From RHLJ01 sp048058975 (GTDB taxonomy: Bacteria; Bacteroidota; Rhodothermia; Balneolales; Balneolaceae), in assembly GCA_048058975.1 (NCBI GenBank), contig JBLLNP010000001.1, positions 324,536 to 388,535 of the forward strand: a stretch of DNA of 64,000 nt. Direction: 5' to 3'. Position 1 is the stretch's first letter, and each line of letters opens with the position of its first letter. Positions 34,643 to 43,309 of this stretch are shown piece by piece. The notes under the pieces are model-generated. The model worked only from the letters and a program-made list of their open reading frames with translations. It was not told where the DNA came from and searched no databases. The position numbers were made by a program, and so were the translations under genes.

Positions 34643-36099
34643 CAGATGCCTCCTTTTACATTAAGTTCAAGGGCATCCCGGGCAATCACTCTGTCATCAA
34701 AGGGGTGCTTAGTACCTTCGATGTCCTGATAGTCTTCATGACCTTTACCAGCAATCAAAACAATATCTTTTTGATTTGCGATGGAAATAGCTTTAGTGAT
34801 AGCCGTTTTCCGGTTAGCGATGCATTCTACATTATCCAGGTTTTTGAATCCCTTTTTGATGTCTTCAATTATTTTCTCAGGATTTTCAAAACGGGGGTTG
34901 TCACTGGTAACAAAAATCTTATCTGAATACTTTTCTGCGGCTTTAGCCATTTCAGGACGTTTAGAAGTATCCCGGTCGCCGCCGGCTCCAAATACCGTAA
35001 TTAGTTTTTGGTCAGGTTCTTTTACCTCTTTCAGAGTTGAAAGTACATTTTCCAAAGCATCGGGAGTATGTGCGTAATCCACTATCGCTAGCGGAGCAGA
35101 TTCAAATTCAACTTTTTGCATACGTCCGGCAGCCCCGGGAGCTTTTGCTAATGCCTTAGCAACCGTAACTGCTTTTAAACCAAGCGATTTGCAAATCAGA
35201 AAAGCTTGAGCAACATTGTAGGCATTGAACTCTCCAATTAGAGAAGAGTTGACAAGAGTGCCGTCAACAACCAAAGTTAAGCCATCTGATGTATTCGACT
35301 GGATGTAGTTTTGATCTGTGCCAAATGAAAGCAATACTTTTTTTGCTTTACAATTTGCAAGCATAAACGCCCCATGCTGATCATCCGAATTAATTACCGC
35401 TGTTGAAGAGGATGGAAGGCTATCAAATAAAATCTTTTTTGCTTTAGCGTATTCATCTATGGTAACATGATAATCCAGATGATCATGACTCAAATTAGTA
35501 AACGCTGCAATTTCAAAGTTGAAGCCTGTTACTCTGGATTGTGCTAAAGCATGGGACGAAACTTCCATAACGAGGTATTCCGAACCAGCTTCTACCATCA
35601 TTTTCATATCCGAAGCAAGTTCAATAGGATCGGAAGTCGTAAGAGAACTTTCCAGTTCTTCTTCTAAGATCTTCTTGGATACGGTTCCAAGTAATGAAGC
35701 TTTTTCACCTAAATTAGAAAGTACCTGGTGAACAAGAGTTGCTGTTGTGGTTTTACCATTTGTACCGGTAATTCCTATTACTTTGAGCTTTTTTGCAGGA
35801 TTGCCAGCAAAAGCCTGCGCAAGTTTTCCGACCAAAATTCTTGTGTTCTCAACTTCCATTACACAAACACCTTCAGCACCAGTGTAGTAGCTTTCTTCCA
35901 CAATCAAAACCTTAGCCCCTTGAGAAATAGCATCTTCAAGGAACATGTGTCCATCTACTTCATGCCCCCGAACGGCAATAAATACCGAGCCTTCAGTAAC
36001 TTGTCTGGAGTCCTGAAAAATAGCTTGTAAATATCCTTCAGGCTTCGTTCTCGAAACATGTAAAGGGTTTACTAATTCTATAAGTTCATTGATATACAA
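34642..36099 (-). CDS. murE: UDP-N-acetylmuramoyl-tripeptide synthetase, meso-DAP type
   Basis: A 485-residue Mur ligase. ATP loop GITGTNGKTTTATLVHQ (about residue 110), NLSHDHLDYHVTIDEYAKAK with the carbamylated-Lys region, and a C-terminal TSDNPRFENPEKII. The DNPR sequence is the motif that selects meso-diaminopimelate instead of lysine, so the peptidoglycan is of DAP type. Start ATG 36099, 1 nt after the ftsI stop. In the next slot E. coli carries murF, which is missing here. Confidence 0.96.
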   Translation of the reverse strand: MYINELIELVNPLHVSRTKPEGYLQAIFQDSRQVTEGSVFIAVRGHEVDGHMFLEDAISQGAKVLIVEESYYTGAEGVCVMEVENTRILVGKLAQAFAGNPAKKLKVIGITGTNGKTTTATLVHQVLSNLGEKASLLGTVSKKILEEELESSLTTSDPIELASDMKMMVEAGSEYLVMEVSSHALAQSRVTGFNFEIAAFTNLSHDHLDYHVTIDEYAKAKKILFDSLPSSSTAVINSDDQHGAFMLANCKAKKVLLSFGTDQNYIQSNTSDGLTLVVDGTLVNSSLIGEFNAYNVAQAFLICKSLGLKAVTVAKALAKAPGAAGRMQKVEFESAPLAIVDYAHTPDALENVLSTLKEVKEPDQKLITVFGAGGDRDTSKRPEMAKAAEKYSDKIFVTSDNPRFENPEKIIEDIKKGFKNLDNVECIANRKTAITKAISIANQKDIVLIAGKGHEDYQDIEGTKHPFDDRVIARDALELNVKGGI

Positions 36100-36100
36100 C

Positions 36101-38263
36101 TTATTTATCTCTCCGGGCTTCGGTTACAATTTCAAGTGATTTGGCCTTTCCTCTGATGGTTACTTCATTTCCTTTTCTCATCAATTCTCCGGCTTTAGGG
36201 AATTGAGCAAACACAGTTCCTGAGCCAATCATGGTTGATTTTAATCCAAGGGAGGTAAGCAGATTAGAAGCACTTCGCATGCTCATTCCTTTCAAATCGG
36301 GGATTTCAGCAAGTCCTTCTGTTACGCTTGCACTATCAATCGGAGAATAGGTTTCCGACAGAGTGAGCAAAATTTTCTGTCCTGCAAGGATTTGGGTTCC
36401 GGCTTCAGGTTGTTGATCTAAAACAAAGCCATCTTTCCCTGAGATTTTGAATTCCAGGTTCAATTCAGAAAGAATTTTTTCTGCCTGATCTGATGGTAAA
36501 CCTTCCACATGAGGAGCCAGCGCAAAAATTTCAGACTCATTTTCAGCTGTATTGAATTGACGTTGTAAATCACTGTCAAGTCCGGCGATTCGTGTAGCCA
36601 CCTGGCGAAAGATTGGTCCTGCGGTGTAACCACCATAACCGATTGGTTTTGGTTCATCTAATAGGATGAGGCAAACATATTTTGGATCTTCGACCGGAAA
36701 GAAGCCCACGAATGATCCACGATACTTGTTGGTATAGCGTCCATCAACTACTTTTTTAGCGGTTCCGGTTTTACCGGCAATACTAAGCCCTTCAATCTGA
36801 GCATATTCTCCGGTTCCTGAATCTGAAACTACGCTTTCAAAAACAGGAAGGAGTACATCCAGTGTTTTCTTTTTGGCGATGCGTCTGATTTCAACAGGCT
36901 GATGCTCGCTGATGATGTTGCCTTGTTTGTCTTCAATTCGTTCTACGATATAAGGCCTCATCATTAAGCCATCATTCGCAAACGCGGCGTAGGCCTGAGC
37001 AACCTGAATTGGGGTAGCTAAAAGTTCATAACCGTGAGACATCCATGGCAGACTAACCAAACTCCATTCATAAGGCTTTGCCATTCTGCCACTTTCTTCC
37101 CCGGCAATATCTACATACGTAGGAGTTCCGAAGCCCATATTTCTGGCATATTGATAAAACTTATCATTGTCGAGGCGCATGGCTATTTCTGCGGTAGCCA
37201 CGTTCGAAGACTGGCGCATAACTCCGGCAAAGTCCATATTTCCGAGAGGATCATGATCTCGGAGGGTAAGTCCATGAATGACAACTTCACCGTTCTCGGG
37301 TGTTTCAAAGATTTCTTCAAAATTCACTTTCTTCTGCTCTACAGCCGCAATTGCAGTAACAAGTTTGAAGGTAGAACCCGGTTCCACCATATCAGAAACA
37401 GCAAAGTTACGGCGGTTTATATCGTCTTCATTTCCTGGAAAATTAGGATCAAAAGTAGGATAGTTAGCTAATGCTTTAATAGCTCCTGTTTTTGGATCAA
37501 GAATAATTCCGGTTCCATAGTTGGCCTGATGCTTCTCAACTCCGGCTTTTAATTCGTCTTCCAGAATCGCCTGTATATATGCATCAATTGTAGTATGAAG
37601 AGAATAGCCATCCTGAGGAAGTTTTCTCGGTGCTCCCACATATTCAAAAACGCGGTTAAAAGGATCTTTCCGAACCTGACGAACGCCATCTTCGCCTTTA
37701 AGTTCGGTATTGTAGAAAGATTCAATACCGGTTCGTCCATCCATGTTATGATTTACAAATCCCAACGAGTGCGCAGCAAGCGTTCCGAAAGTATATTTTC
37801 GTCGGAAATTTTCTTCTATGATAACTCCGCGAATACCCAGAGCTTTAATTTCATCTTTAGCCAAGCCGGGTAGATTTTTTGCAAGTACCACATACCGTGA
37901 TCGTTTGGGAGCAGAATCAATTTTACCAAGAAAGAAGGATGACGGCTGGTTAGTTACTTCGGCCATTTTCCTGGTCAACTGAATAACCTGATCTCTTGTT
38001 AATCCATCTATTTTTGGATCTAAAGCGATCTGATAGTCAGTAGCATTGGTGGCAAGCAGCGTTCCGTTTTGATCGTAAATATTTCCACGTTGTGCTGGGA
38101 TGGAGATATAATCAATAGCTTGTTGACTCCATAATTCACGTAGTCCTTCTCCTTCCAAATAATTAATTCGGAATAATTGGAAGGCTAACGCACATGGTAG
38201 CAAAAACAGGAATCCCAGTACAATGAACATCCGGCTTAATATGGCAGTACGATGTTCTGTCAT
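36101..38263 (-). CDS. ftsI: Septal peptidoglycan transpeptidase FtsI/PBP3 with PASTA domains
   Basis: A 720-residue class B penicillin-binding protein: membrane anchor (about residues 9-30), pedestal domain, and transpeptidase with S297-T-F-K300, SSN in MRQSSNVATAE and KTG in IAGKTGTAKK. Two C-terminal PASTA repeats follow (about 588-645, with DQAEKILSELNLEF, and 655-708, with SASNLLTSLGLKS). PASTA tails are common in Gram-positive PBPs and also occur in Bacteroidota FtsI; they bind muropeptides or stabilise the enzyme. It cross-links septal glycan with FtsW. Start ATG 38263 overlaps the ftsL-like gene (ATGA). Confidence 0.94.
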   Translation of the reverse strand: MTEHRTAILSRMFIVLGFLFLLPCALAFQLFRINYLEGEGLRELWSQQAIDYISIPAQRGNIYDQNGTLLATNATDYQIALDPKIDGLTRDQVIQLTRKMAEVTNQPSSFFLGKIDSAPKRSRYVVLAKNLPGLAKDEIKALGIRGVIIEENFRRKYTFGTLAAHSLGFVNHNMDGRTGIESFYNTELKGEDGVRQVRKDPFNRVFEYVGAPRKLPQDGYSLHTTIDAYIQAILEDELKAGVEKHQANYGTGIILDPKTGAIKALANYPTFDPNFPGNEDDINRRNFAVSDMVEPGSTFKLVTAIAAVEQKKVNFEEIFETPENGEVVIHGLTLRDHDPLGNMDFAGVMRQSSNVATAEIAMRLDNDKFYQYARNMGFGTPTYVDIAGEESGRMAKPYEWSLVSLPWMSHGYELLATPIQVAQAYAAFANDGLMMRPYIVERIEDKQGNIISEHQPVEIRRIAKKKTLDVLLPVFESVVSDSGTGEYAQIEGLSIAGKTGTAKKVVDGRYTNKYRGSFVGFFPVEDPKYVCLILLDEPKPIGYGGYTAGPIFRQVATRIAGLDSDLQRQFNTAENESEIFALAPHVEGLPSDQAEKILSELNLEFKISGKDGFVLDQQPEAGTQILAGQKILLTLSETYSPIDSASVTEGLAEIPDLKGMSMRSASNLLTSLGLKSTMIGSGTVFAQFPKAGELMRKGNEVTIRGKAKSLEIVTEARRDK

Positions 38264-38676
38264 TCTTTTACCGTGATTATTTTATCGGCTGGACCACCGT
38301 TTATAAAGCCTTGCTCTTTCGCTTGTTGATAAATCTCAGCCGGGCCGACCATTCGATCGTAACGCAACTTTAATTCATCATGCATCTGGCGGGCTTTGTT
38401 GTACTCCTGTTCTAAAGCCTGTACTTCCTGTAACAGTTTTTGTGTTGCAAAAACGTGTGTGAGGTAGGCAAAGCCAAACACCCCGATAATTATAGCCGCA
38501 AGAATTACTTTTCCAGGCTGAATTTTTGGAAAACCTGTTTTTCTAGTTAAAACCTTGCCGACTTTTTTTTCCCTGGCTTTTTTAGCTGAAGAGGGTGAGG
38601 GTGTTATGTCAGGTTTTGGGACTCTGCGGAGGTTTGGCTTCACTTCTTGGCGCTTAAGCGGGGATTGAACCATCAT
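38260..38676 (-). CDS. ftsL: FtsL-like cell division protein
   Basis: A 138-residue bitopic protein: basic, proline-rich cytoplasmic N-terminus (about 1-48), one membrane helix (about residues 49-72, VILAAIIIGVFGFAYLTHVFA) and a periplasmic heptad-repeat coiled coil (QKLLQEVQALEQEYNKARQ). This matches FtsL by size, topology and position between rsmH and ftsI, although FtsL sequences diverge widely. It would join FtsQ and FtsB in activating FtsWI. Start ATG 38676, overlapping the rsmH stop by 4 nt. Confidence 0.82.
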   Translation of the reverse strand: MMVQSPLKRQEVKPNLRRVPKPDITPSPSSAKKAREKKVGKVLTRKTGFPKIQPGKVILAAIIIGVFGFAYLTHVFATQKLLQEVQALEQEYNKARQMHDELKLRYDRMVGPAEIYQQAKEQGFINGGPADKIITVKE

Positions 38677-39611
38677 GAGCCGCCTCCGTTGGTTTTTTCA
38701 GCTACCCGGAGTTTAGCGCTTCGGGCTGCGGGGTTTTTGGAAACCTCATCTTCGGAAGGGGTGATAACCTGTCGGGTTACCTGTTGAAGTGGGGAAATGA
38801 CGTTTCCATAAAAATCTTTTTCGATCTTACCTTCTAAATTTCCTGCTTTAAAGAACCGTTTAACAATACGATCTTCAAGAGAGTGGTAAGACATCACTAC
38901 TAATCGACCGCCGGGTTTAAGAACCTCGAGTGATTGAGTAAGCACATCTTTCAGCATTTCAAGCTCTCTGTTCACCTCAATTCGAATTCCCTGAAATACA
39001 CGAGCCAGTGATTTAACCTGGAATTTTCCTTTGATCACTTCCGCTACGGCAGCTTTTAGTTCGCCGGTTGTCTCAATCGGGCGGGCATCAATAATGGCTT
39101 TAGCTATCTGCCGACTGGCTTTTTCTTCACCGTAGTGAAAAATTACATCCCGAAGTTGCTCGTATTCGTAATTGTTTACCACCTGATAAGCAGAAACTCC
39201 CGTCAGATTACCCATTCTCATATCTAGTGGGCCGTCTTCCTGGAAACTGAACCCTCGTTCAGCTTCTTTAATCTGATGAGTAGAAACTCCAAGGTCTAAA
39301 AGGATTCCGGCTACCTGACCATGTACTTGGGGAGGTAGAAGAGTAGTCAGGTAGCCAAAGTTTCCTTTTAATATGGTAAATCTCGAATCGTCTCCTATTC
39401 GTGCTGATGCCGCTTCAATCGCTTCATCATCCTGATCTATAGCAAAAAGTTTTCCGTTTTCTCCTAAGCGGGATAAAATTTCTTTAGAATGCCCGCCTCC
39501 GCCAAGAGTTCCGTCTATATATATGCCATCTTTTTCGATAGCAAGACCATCCATGCATTCCTGAAGCATTACGGGGATATGCTCATAATATGTAGTCATA
39601 TTACTCAGCAT
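38673..39611 (-). CDS. rsmH: 16S rRNA (cytosine(1402)-N(4))-methyltransferase
   Basis: A 312-residue S-adenosylmethionine-dependent enzyme (formerly MraW) that methylates N4 of C1402 in 16S rRNA. HIPVMLQECMDGL, the SAM loop YIDGTLGGGGHS, LLDLGVSTHQI and AERGFSFQEDGPLDMRM are family signatures. ATG 39611 overlaps mraZ by 11 nt; an alternative ATG at 39599 (MTTYYEHIPV) would avoid overlap and is equally plausible. Canonical second gene of the dcw cluster. Confidence 0.96.
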   Translation of the reverse strand: MLSNMTTYYEHIPVMLQECMDGLAIEKDGIYIDGTLGGGGHSKEILSRLGENGKLFAIDQDDEAIEAASARIGDDSRFTILKGNFGYLTTLLPPQVHGQVAGILLDLGVSTHQIKEAERGFSFQEDGPLDMRMGNLTGVSAYQVVNNYEYEQLRDVIFHYGEEKASRQIAKAIIDARPIETTGELKAAVAEVIKGKFQVKSLARVFQGIRIEVNRELEMLKDVLTQSLEVLKPGGRLVVMSYHSLEDRIVKRFFKAGNLEGKIEKDFYGNVISPLQQVTRQVITPSEDEVSKNPAARSAKLRVAEKTNGGGS

Positions 39612-40068
39612 CGGTTTGTGAGCCGCCTCCCATCACTTGTTCAAAAATTTCTTCAAATGCATCAGGATCGAGGTTTTCATCAGCCTCATTTAGTTTTTCA
39701 GGGGACCAAATTTCGATGTATTGTCCCATCCCGATAAAAACTGCTTTCGAATTAATACCTGCGAATGTTGAATGATCAGAGGGGATCGCAATTCTGTTTT
39801 GTTTATCGAGAGATACATCTTCTGCGTAGCGGAGGAAGTTACGTTTAGCAATACGTCCTGAGCGGGTAAAATTATTGGCTTGAGAAAGAGCTTGTTCTAC
39901 ATTTTGCCATTCGTTTTCGGGGTATAAATAGAGGCAACCTTCCAATCCACGAACCACAACGAACCGATCCTGAGCAGATGGGCTAAGCACTTTGCGCATT
40001 TTAGCCGGGAAAGAAATACGTCCTTTCTCGTCTATACTATGCTCGTATTGGCCTTTAAAACTATACAC
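39601..40068 (-). CDS. mraZ: Transcriptional regulator MraZ
   Basis: A 155-residue protein with two SpoVT/AbrB-like repeats, each with a D-x-K-G/N-R-I core: EHSIDEKGRISFPAKMR (about residues 10-26) and VSLDKQNRIAIP (about 90-101). MraZ forms ring oligomers and represses its own operon by binding tandem TGGGN boxes, three of which lie upstream (40119-40143). It is the first dcw gene. An acidic C-terminal extension (about 130-155) is slightly longer than in E. coli MraZ. Start ATG 40068. Confidence 0.95.
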   Translation of the reverse strand: MYSFKGQYEHSIDEKGRISFPAKMRKVLSPSAQDRFVVVRGLEGCLYLYPENEWQNVEQALSQANNFTRSGRIAKRNFLRYAEDVSLDKQNRIAIPSDHSTFAGINSKAVFIGMGQYIEIWSPEKLNEADENLDPDAFEEIFEQVMGGGSQTDAE

Positions 40069-40118
40069 GATTCCCGCTACGTGAATTTAGATTGCTAATT
40101 GATCAGAGAAGAGAAAGT

Positions 40119-40143
40119 CCCCACTATCTCCCACATCACCCCA
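40119..40143 (-). promoter_or_regulatory. Three MraZ boxes (TGGGN direct repeats) upstream of mraZ
   Basis: On the minus strand TGGGG-TGATG-TGGGA-GATAG-TGGGG: three TGGGN repeats with exact 5-nt spacers, the arrangement described for MraZ binding sites. The block starts 51 nt before the mraZ ATG and overlaps the -10 end of a candidate promoter, so autorepression is expected. Confidence 0.8.
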
Positions 40144-40174
40144 TAATGTACCCTAATTTGCCACAATGAGTCAA
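40143..40174 (-). promoter_or_regulatory. Candidate promoter of the dcw cluster
   Basis: Minus-strand TTGACT (40174-40169), an 18-nt spacer and TACATT (40150-40145), extended by ATG as in Bacteroidota-type TAnnTTTG elements. It abuts the MraZ boxes. Confidence 0.5.
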
Positions 40175-40377
40175 GAACTTTCCACTTTGTTCTTAAAATT
40201 TATTTTTTTGGCATGAATAGAAGGAATGTTGACGGTTTAAGTTGGATCGATTTTTGAAGAGTTCGTCATGCTGAATAACATGAGATATCTAAGTAGTGAC
40301 AATAGGTGATGAGACATTTTAGAGTTCTTTTCTAAATGCCCGGAACCGAAATTACAGAAAGTCTGGAGCAGGTTGGG

Positions 40378-41511
40378 TTAGTCAATAACCGAATACTTTT
40401 TAAGAATTGGAAGCACTTCGTTGATGGGAAGCGCTTGTTGTTCTCCACGGTGACCTGAAATAGTAGTGGCTTTAAATAAAGAGTTGAGAATAGCTTCTTC
40501 GGTAGCTTCTACCGCGGCGAGAAAAAGGGGAGTCATAGCGTTGTTATCGAGTTCAGAAATTTCTCGAACAGGATTTCTGTTGTCCAGATTATTTCGAACT
40601 GATTCATTGGTTGAAAATGCGATGATATAGTCGCCACTTCCGTTCGAAGCAAATCCACCTACTTTTGCTATTCCAAGAAATGCTCTTTTGGCCAACCGTT
40701 GAAGGTTGCGAGAAGTGATGGGTGCATCGGTTGCTACAATAATCATTACTGAGCCATCAACATCATAAGGCACTATATTTGATAAATAGTGATTTTTGAG
40801 TTCCTCACCAACCGGAGCCCCATCGATGGTAAGAATACCTCCAAAATTTGATTGAACAAGTACACCAACGGTATAACCGCCATATTCCTTTGGAATTACT
40901 CTTGAAGAACTTCCAATTCCACCTTTAAAACCGAGTGCCCGGGTTCCGGTACCGGCTCCAACCGAACCTTCCCCAACCAATTCCGAAGAAGCATTTTCTA
41001 TTGCTTCAAAAACATGGGTAAACTCAACGGCTCTTGCTCTAATATCATTCAGGTATCCGTCATTGGTTTCTCCAACTACGGGATTTACAGATCGTACATT
41101 TTCATTGCCCGGAAGGCTTAATGTATAATCTGAAATAGCATTTGCAACTGTATGAATACTTAGTGTATTCGTGAGACCTATTGGGGTTTCAATTTCGCCT
41201 AACTCCTCTACCTGAGTAAAGCCTACCGCTTTCCCAAACCCGTTTCCTACATAGACTGCTGCGGGCACTCTATCTCTGAAAAGGTTTCCATTATGGGGAA
41301 GGATCATTGTGACTCCGGTCCTGATATTCTCTCCTTCAATCAGAGTTGTATGTCCTACAAGCACTCCTTTTACATCGGTAATTGAATTGAGGGCGCCTGG
41401 AGTAAGGATTCCGGGAGTAATACCATAATCTCTGGTTCGTAGTTGTTGCTGAGCAGTCGCCGATTCAAGAACTAATACCAATAGACAGAGAATTAAAGTG
41501 AACCGGGCCAT
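40378..41511 (-). CDS. P1 family peptidase (DmpA/BapA-like), exported
   Basis: A 377-residue protein with a signal peptide (ending SATAQ, about residue 20) and the fold of DmpA aminopeptidases: ITPGILTPGALNSITDVKGVLVGHTTL near the N-terminus, VGAGTGTRALGFKGGIG and the autoprocessing site Gly-Ser in GGIGSSSR, where the Ser becomes the N-terminal nucleophile of the beta chain. Family members cleave N-terminal D- or beta-amino acids from peptides or amides. Export to the periplasm suggests recycling of cell-wall or D-amino-acid peptides. It is a single gene between mraZ and the radical SAM gene. Confidence 0.87.
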   Translation of the reverse strand: MARFTLILCLLVLVLESATAQQQLRTRDYGITPGILTPGALNSITDVKGVLVGHTTLIEGENIRTGVTMILPHNGNLFRDRVPAAVYVGNGFGKAVGFTQVEELGEIETPIGLTNTLSIHTVANAISDYTLSLPGNENVRSVNPVVGETNDGYLNDIRARAVEFTHVFEAIENASSELVGEGSVGAGTGTRALGFKGGIGSSSRVIPKEYGGYTVGVLVQSNFGGILTIDGAPVGEELKNHYLSNIVPYDVDGSVMIIVATDAPITSRNLQRLAKRAFLGIAKVGGFASNGSGDYIIAFSTNESVRNNLDNRNPVREISELDNNAMTPLFLAAVEATEEAILNSLFKATTISGHRGEQQALPINEVLPILKKYSVID

Positions 41512-41623
41512 ATTAAAAGAATTATGTGTTTAAAATATAAGGTGAAAATACACGGTTCAGGCTAAAGACAAAGCAAAAACCTGGATTACTTTAGCAATCC
41601 TTTTTCTTAAAGGCTGGTTAACT

Positions 41624-43207
41624 TTATGCCACTTCGTTCAAAACCTGATTAATCTCATCATCAGTAATAGAGAGATTTCTTTTCTCTCTTGTTTTTACTT
41701 CTTCAAGCAGCTTTTCAGCTTTGTGCGCATTGTTCTCGTAAACCTCACGGAAGTGAAGACCTCTGATATATAATTGAACCGCTATATCTATAAGGTGAGG
41801 TTTATTTTTAAAGCACCAGAGAACAGTTTTCCAGAAGTATTTTCGATCCCGGTTCTTTATACCAAGAAGATACGTAGTTATGATAGATGCTCTTAGTATA
41901 TAACGTTCGTGGGCTTGTTTGGAATGCCGGTGTATTTTCGGTTTATCATACACCTCGAGGAATTTGATTACCCGATCGTAGAAGGCTTTTCCATTGTATA
42001 TGTACGAGGTAGTACGATTGAAACCATCCGTAAGTAGCTTGGTATCCATTTTTGGAACAATATTGGTAACTCCTTCAAAAAACCAGTTTTGATCCAGTAA
42101 CCGACCCTCACGTTGCATTCTTTCATTTAACTCGGTGCCGGGAGGGGCATTAAGCAGACCAATATTGCATACAACGATTCCGGTTTCTTGTATAAACTCA
42201 ATCTGGCGGTCGAAGACACCTTCGTCATCATTATCAAATCCCAGGATAAATCCGGCTATTACATCGAAGCCTCTTTTTTGCAGGTATCTGACATTATCAA
42301 CCAGGTTTCGCTTTGTGTTTTGCTTTTTTCTACACTGTGCCAGCGTGTCTTCATCAGGAGTTTCCAACCCTATAAAAATAGTTCCAAAACCGGCCTCAAG
42401 TAGCTTATCAATCATTTCGTCATCGTCCGAAAGATTGATGGTTAATTGCGTAGAGAACCATGTTTTTTTCTTCCTGTCCTCTTGCCATATTTTAAGCTTA
42501 GGCAGCAGATCTTCTTTTACCTGTTTTTTATTTCCGATGAGATTATCATCAGCGAAAAAAAGCGTTTGGAATGAGTCAAGGTTGGGGATACTGTTTAGTT
42601 CCCTAACAATTTGCTCTGAAGTTTTAGTACGAGGTCTTCTCCCAAATAAAGAGGTTACGTCGCAAAAATCACACATATAAGGGCAGCCTCTGGAATATTG
42701 AATAATTCCAGCACCATATTTTTCTAACTTGGCTAAATGCCAAAGTGGGATAGGAGTTTCATGAACATTCGCATATTCGTTCGTTTTATATACCCGTTTA
42801 GGAGTTCCTTTCTCCAAATCTTCCAGGAAAAGAGGAAGCGTAATTTCAGCTTCATTAAGAATTAAGTGGTCGAATTCAGGAAACCGTTCATACTCATGTG
42901 TTAATAACGGGCCGCCACCTACAATGGGTTTATTTAGCTTTTTTGCCCTGCTTATTACCTCTCTCATAGATACTTCCTGAACATTCATCCCCCCTAGAAA
43001 TACATAATCAGCCTCTTTTAAGTATTCATCTTTTAGCGGTTCAACATTCAGATCAATCAACTTTTTTTCCCACTCTTCGGGGAGTAAAGCTGCAACGGTT
43101 AGTAAGCCCAGAGGAGGAAACGGGGCTTTAAATCCACCAAGCTGAAGTTCTCTCGACAAAGTCCAGCCGGTTTCTGGCATTTCCGGATATACGAATAGAA
43201 TTTTCAT
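41624..43207 (-). CDS. B12-binding-domain radical SAM protein (DUF4070-like)
   Basis: A 527-residue protein: cobalamin-binding-type Rossmann domain (about 1-150, with IDLNVEPL and VFLGGMNVQ), radical SAM barrel with the [4Fe-4S] motif C-x3-C-x2-C in YSRGCPYMCDFCDVTSLFG (about residues 173-190), and a C-terminal helical DUF4070-like region. Such enzymes perform methyl transfers or other radical chemistry on unreactive carbons; hopanoid and bacteriochlorophyll methylases are known examples, but the substrate here cannot be named. It follows metX on the same strand after about 100 nt and consumes SAM, so coregulation with the methionine genes is possible. Confidence 0.85.
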   Translation of the reverse strand: MKILFVYPEMPETGWTLSRELQLGGFKAPFPPLGLLTVAALLPEEWEKKLIDLNVEPLKDEYLKEADYVFLGGMNVQEVSMREVISRAKKLNKPIVGGGPLLTHEYERFPEFDHLILNEAEITLPLFLEDLEKGTPKRVYKTNEYANVHETPIPLWHLAKLEKYGAGIIQYSRGCPYMCDFCDVTSLFGRRPRTKTSEQIVRELNSIPNLDSFQTLFFADDNLIGNKKQVKEDLLPKLKIWQEDRKKKTWFSTQLTINLSDDDEMIDKLLEAGFGTIFIGLETPDEDTLAQCRKKQNTKRNLVDNVRYLQKRGFDVIAGFILGFDNDDEGVFDRQIEFIQETGIVVCNIGLLNAPPGTELNERMQREGRLLDQNWFFEGVTNIVPKMDTKLLTDGFNRTTSYIYNGKAFYDRVIKFLEVYDKPKIHRHSKQAHERYILRASIITTYLLGIKNRDRKYFWKTVLWCFKNKPHLIDIAVQLYIRGLHFREVYENNAHKAEKLLEEVKTREKRNLSITDDEINQVLNEVA

Positions 43208-43309
43208 GGAATCTTAAGATTAATTACTCAGAACCATAATATTTTTTTTTGAGAAGAATGTACAGAGGAATGTTTGTTTAAAAATTAAAGCTAATTAGTA
43301 CCAGAATGT

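Larger units (their letters stand above)
40069..40377. other. Promoter region of the dcw cluster and convergent-free spacer
   Basis: This 309-bp stretch holds the MraZ boxes and promoter (40119-40174) and, further away, a CGTCATGCTGAATAACATGA repeat-like scrap (40265 onwards) downstream of which I see no gene. Confidence 0.6.
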
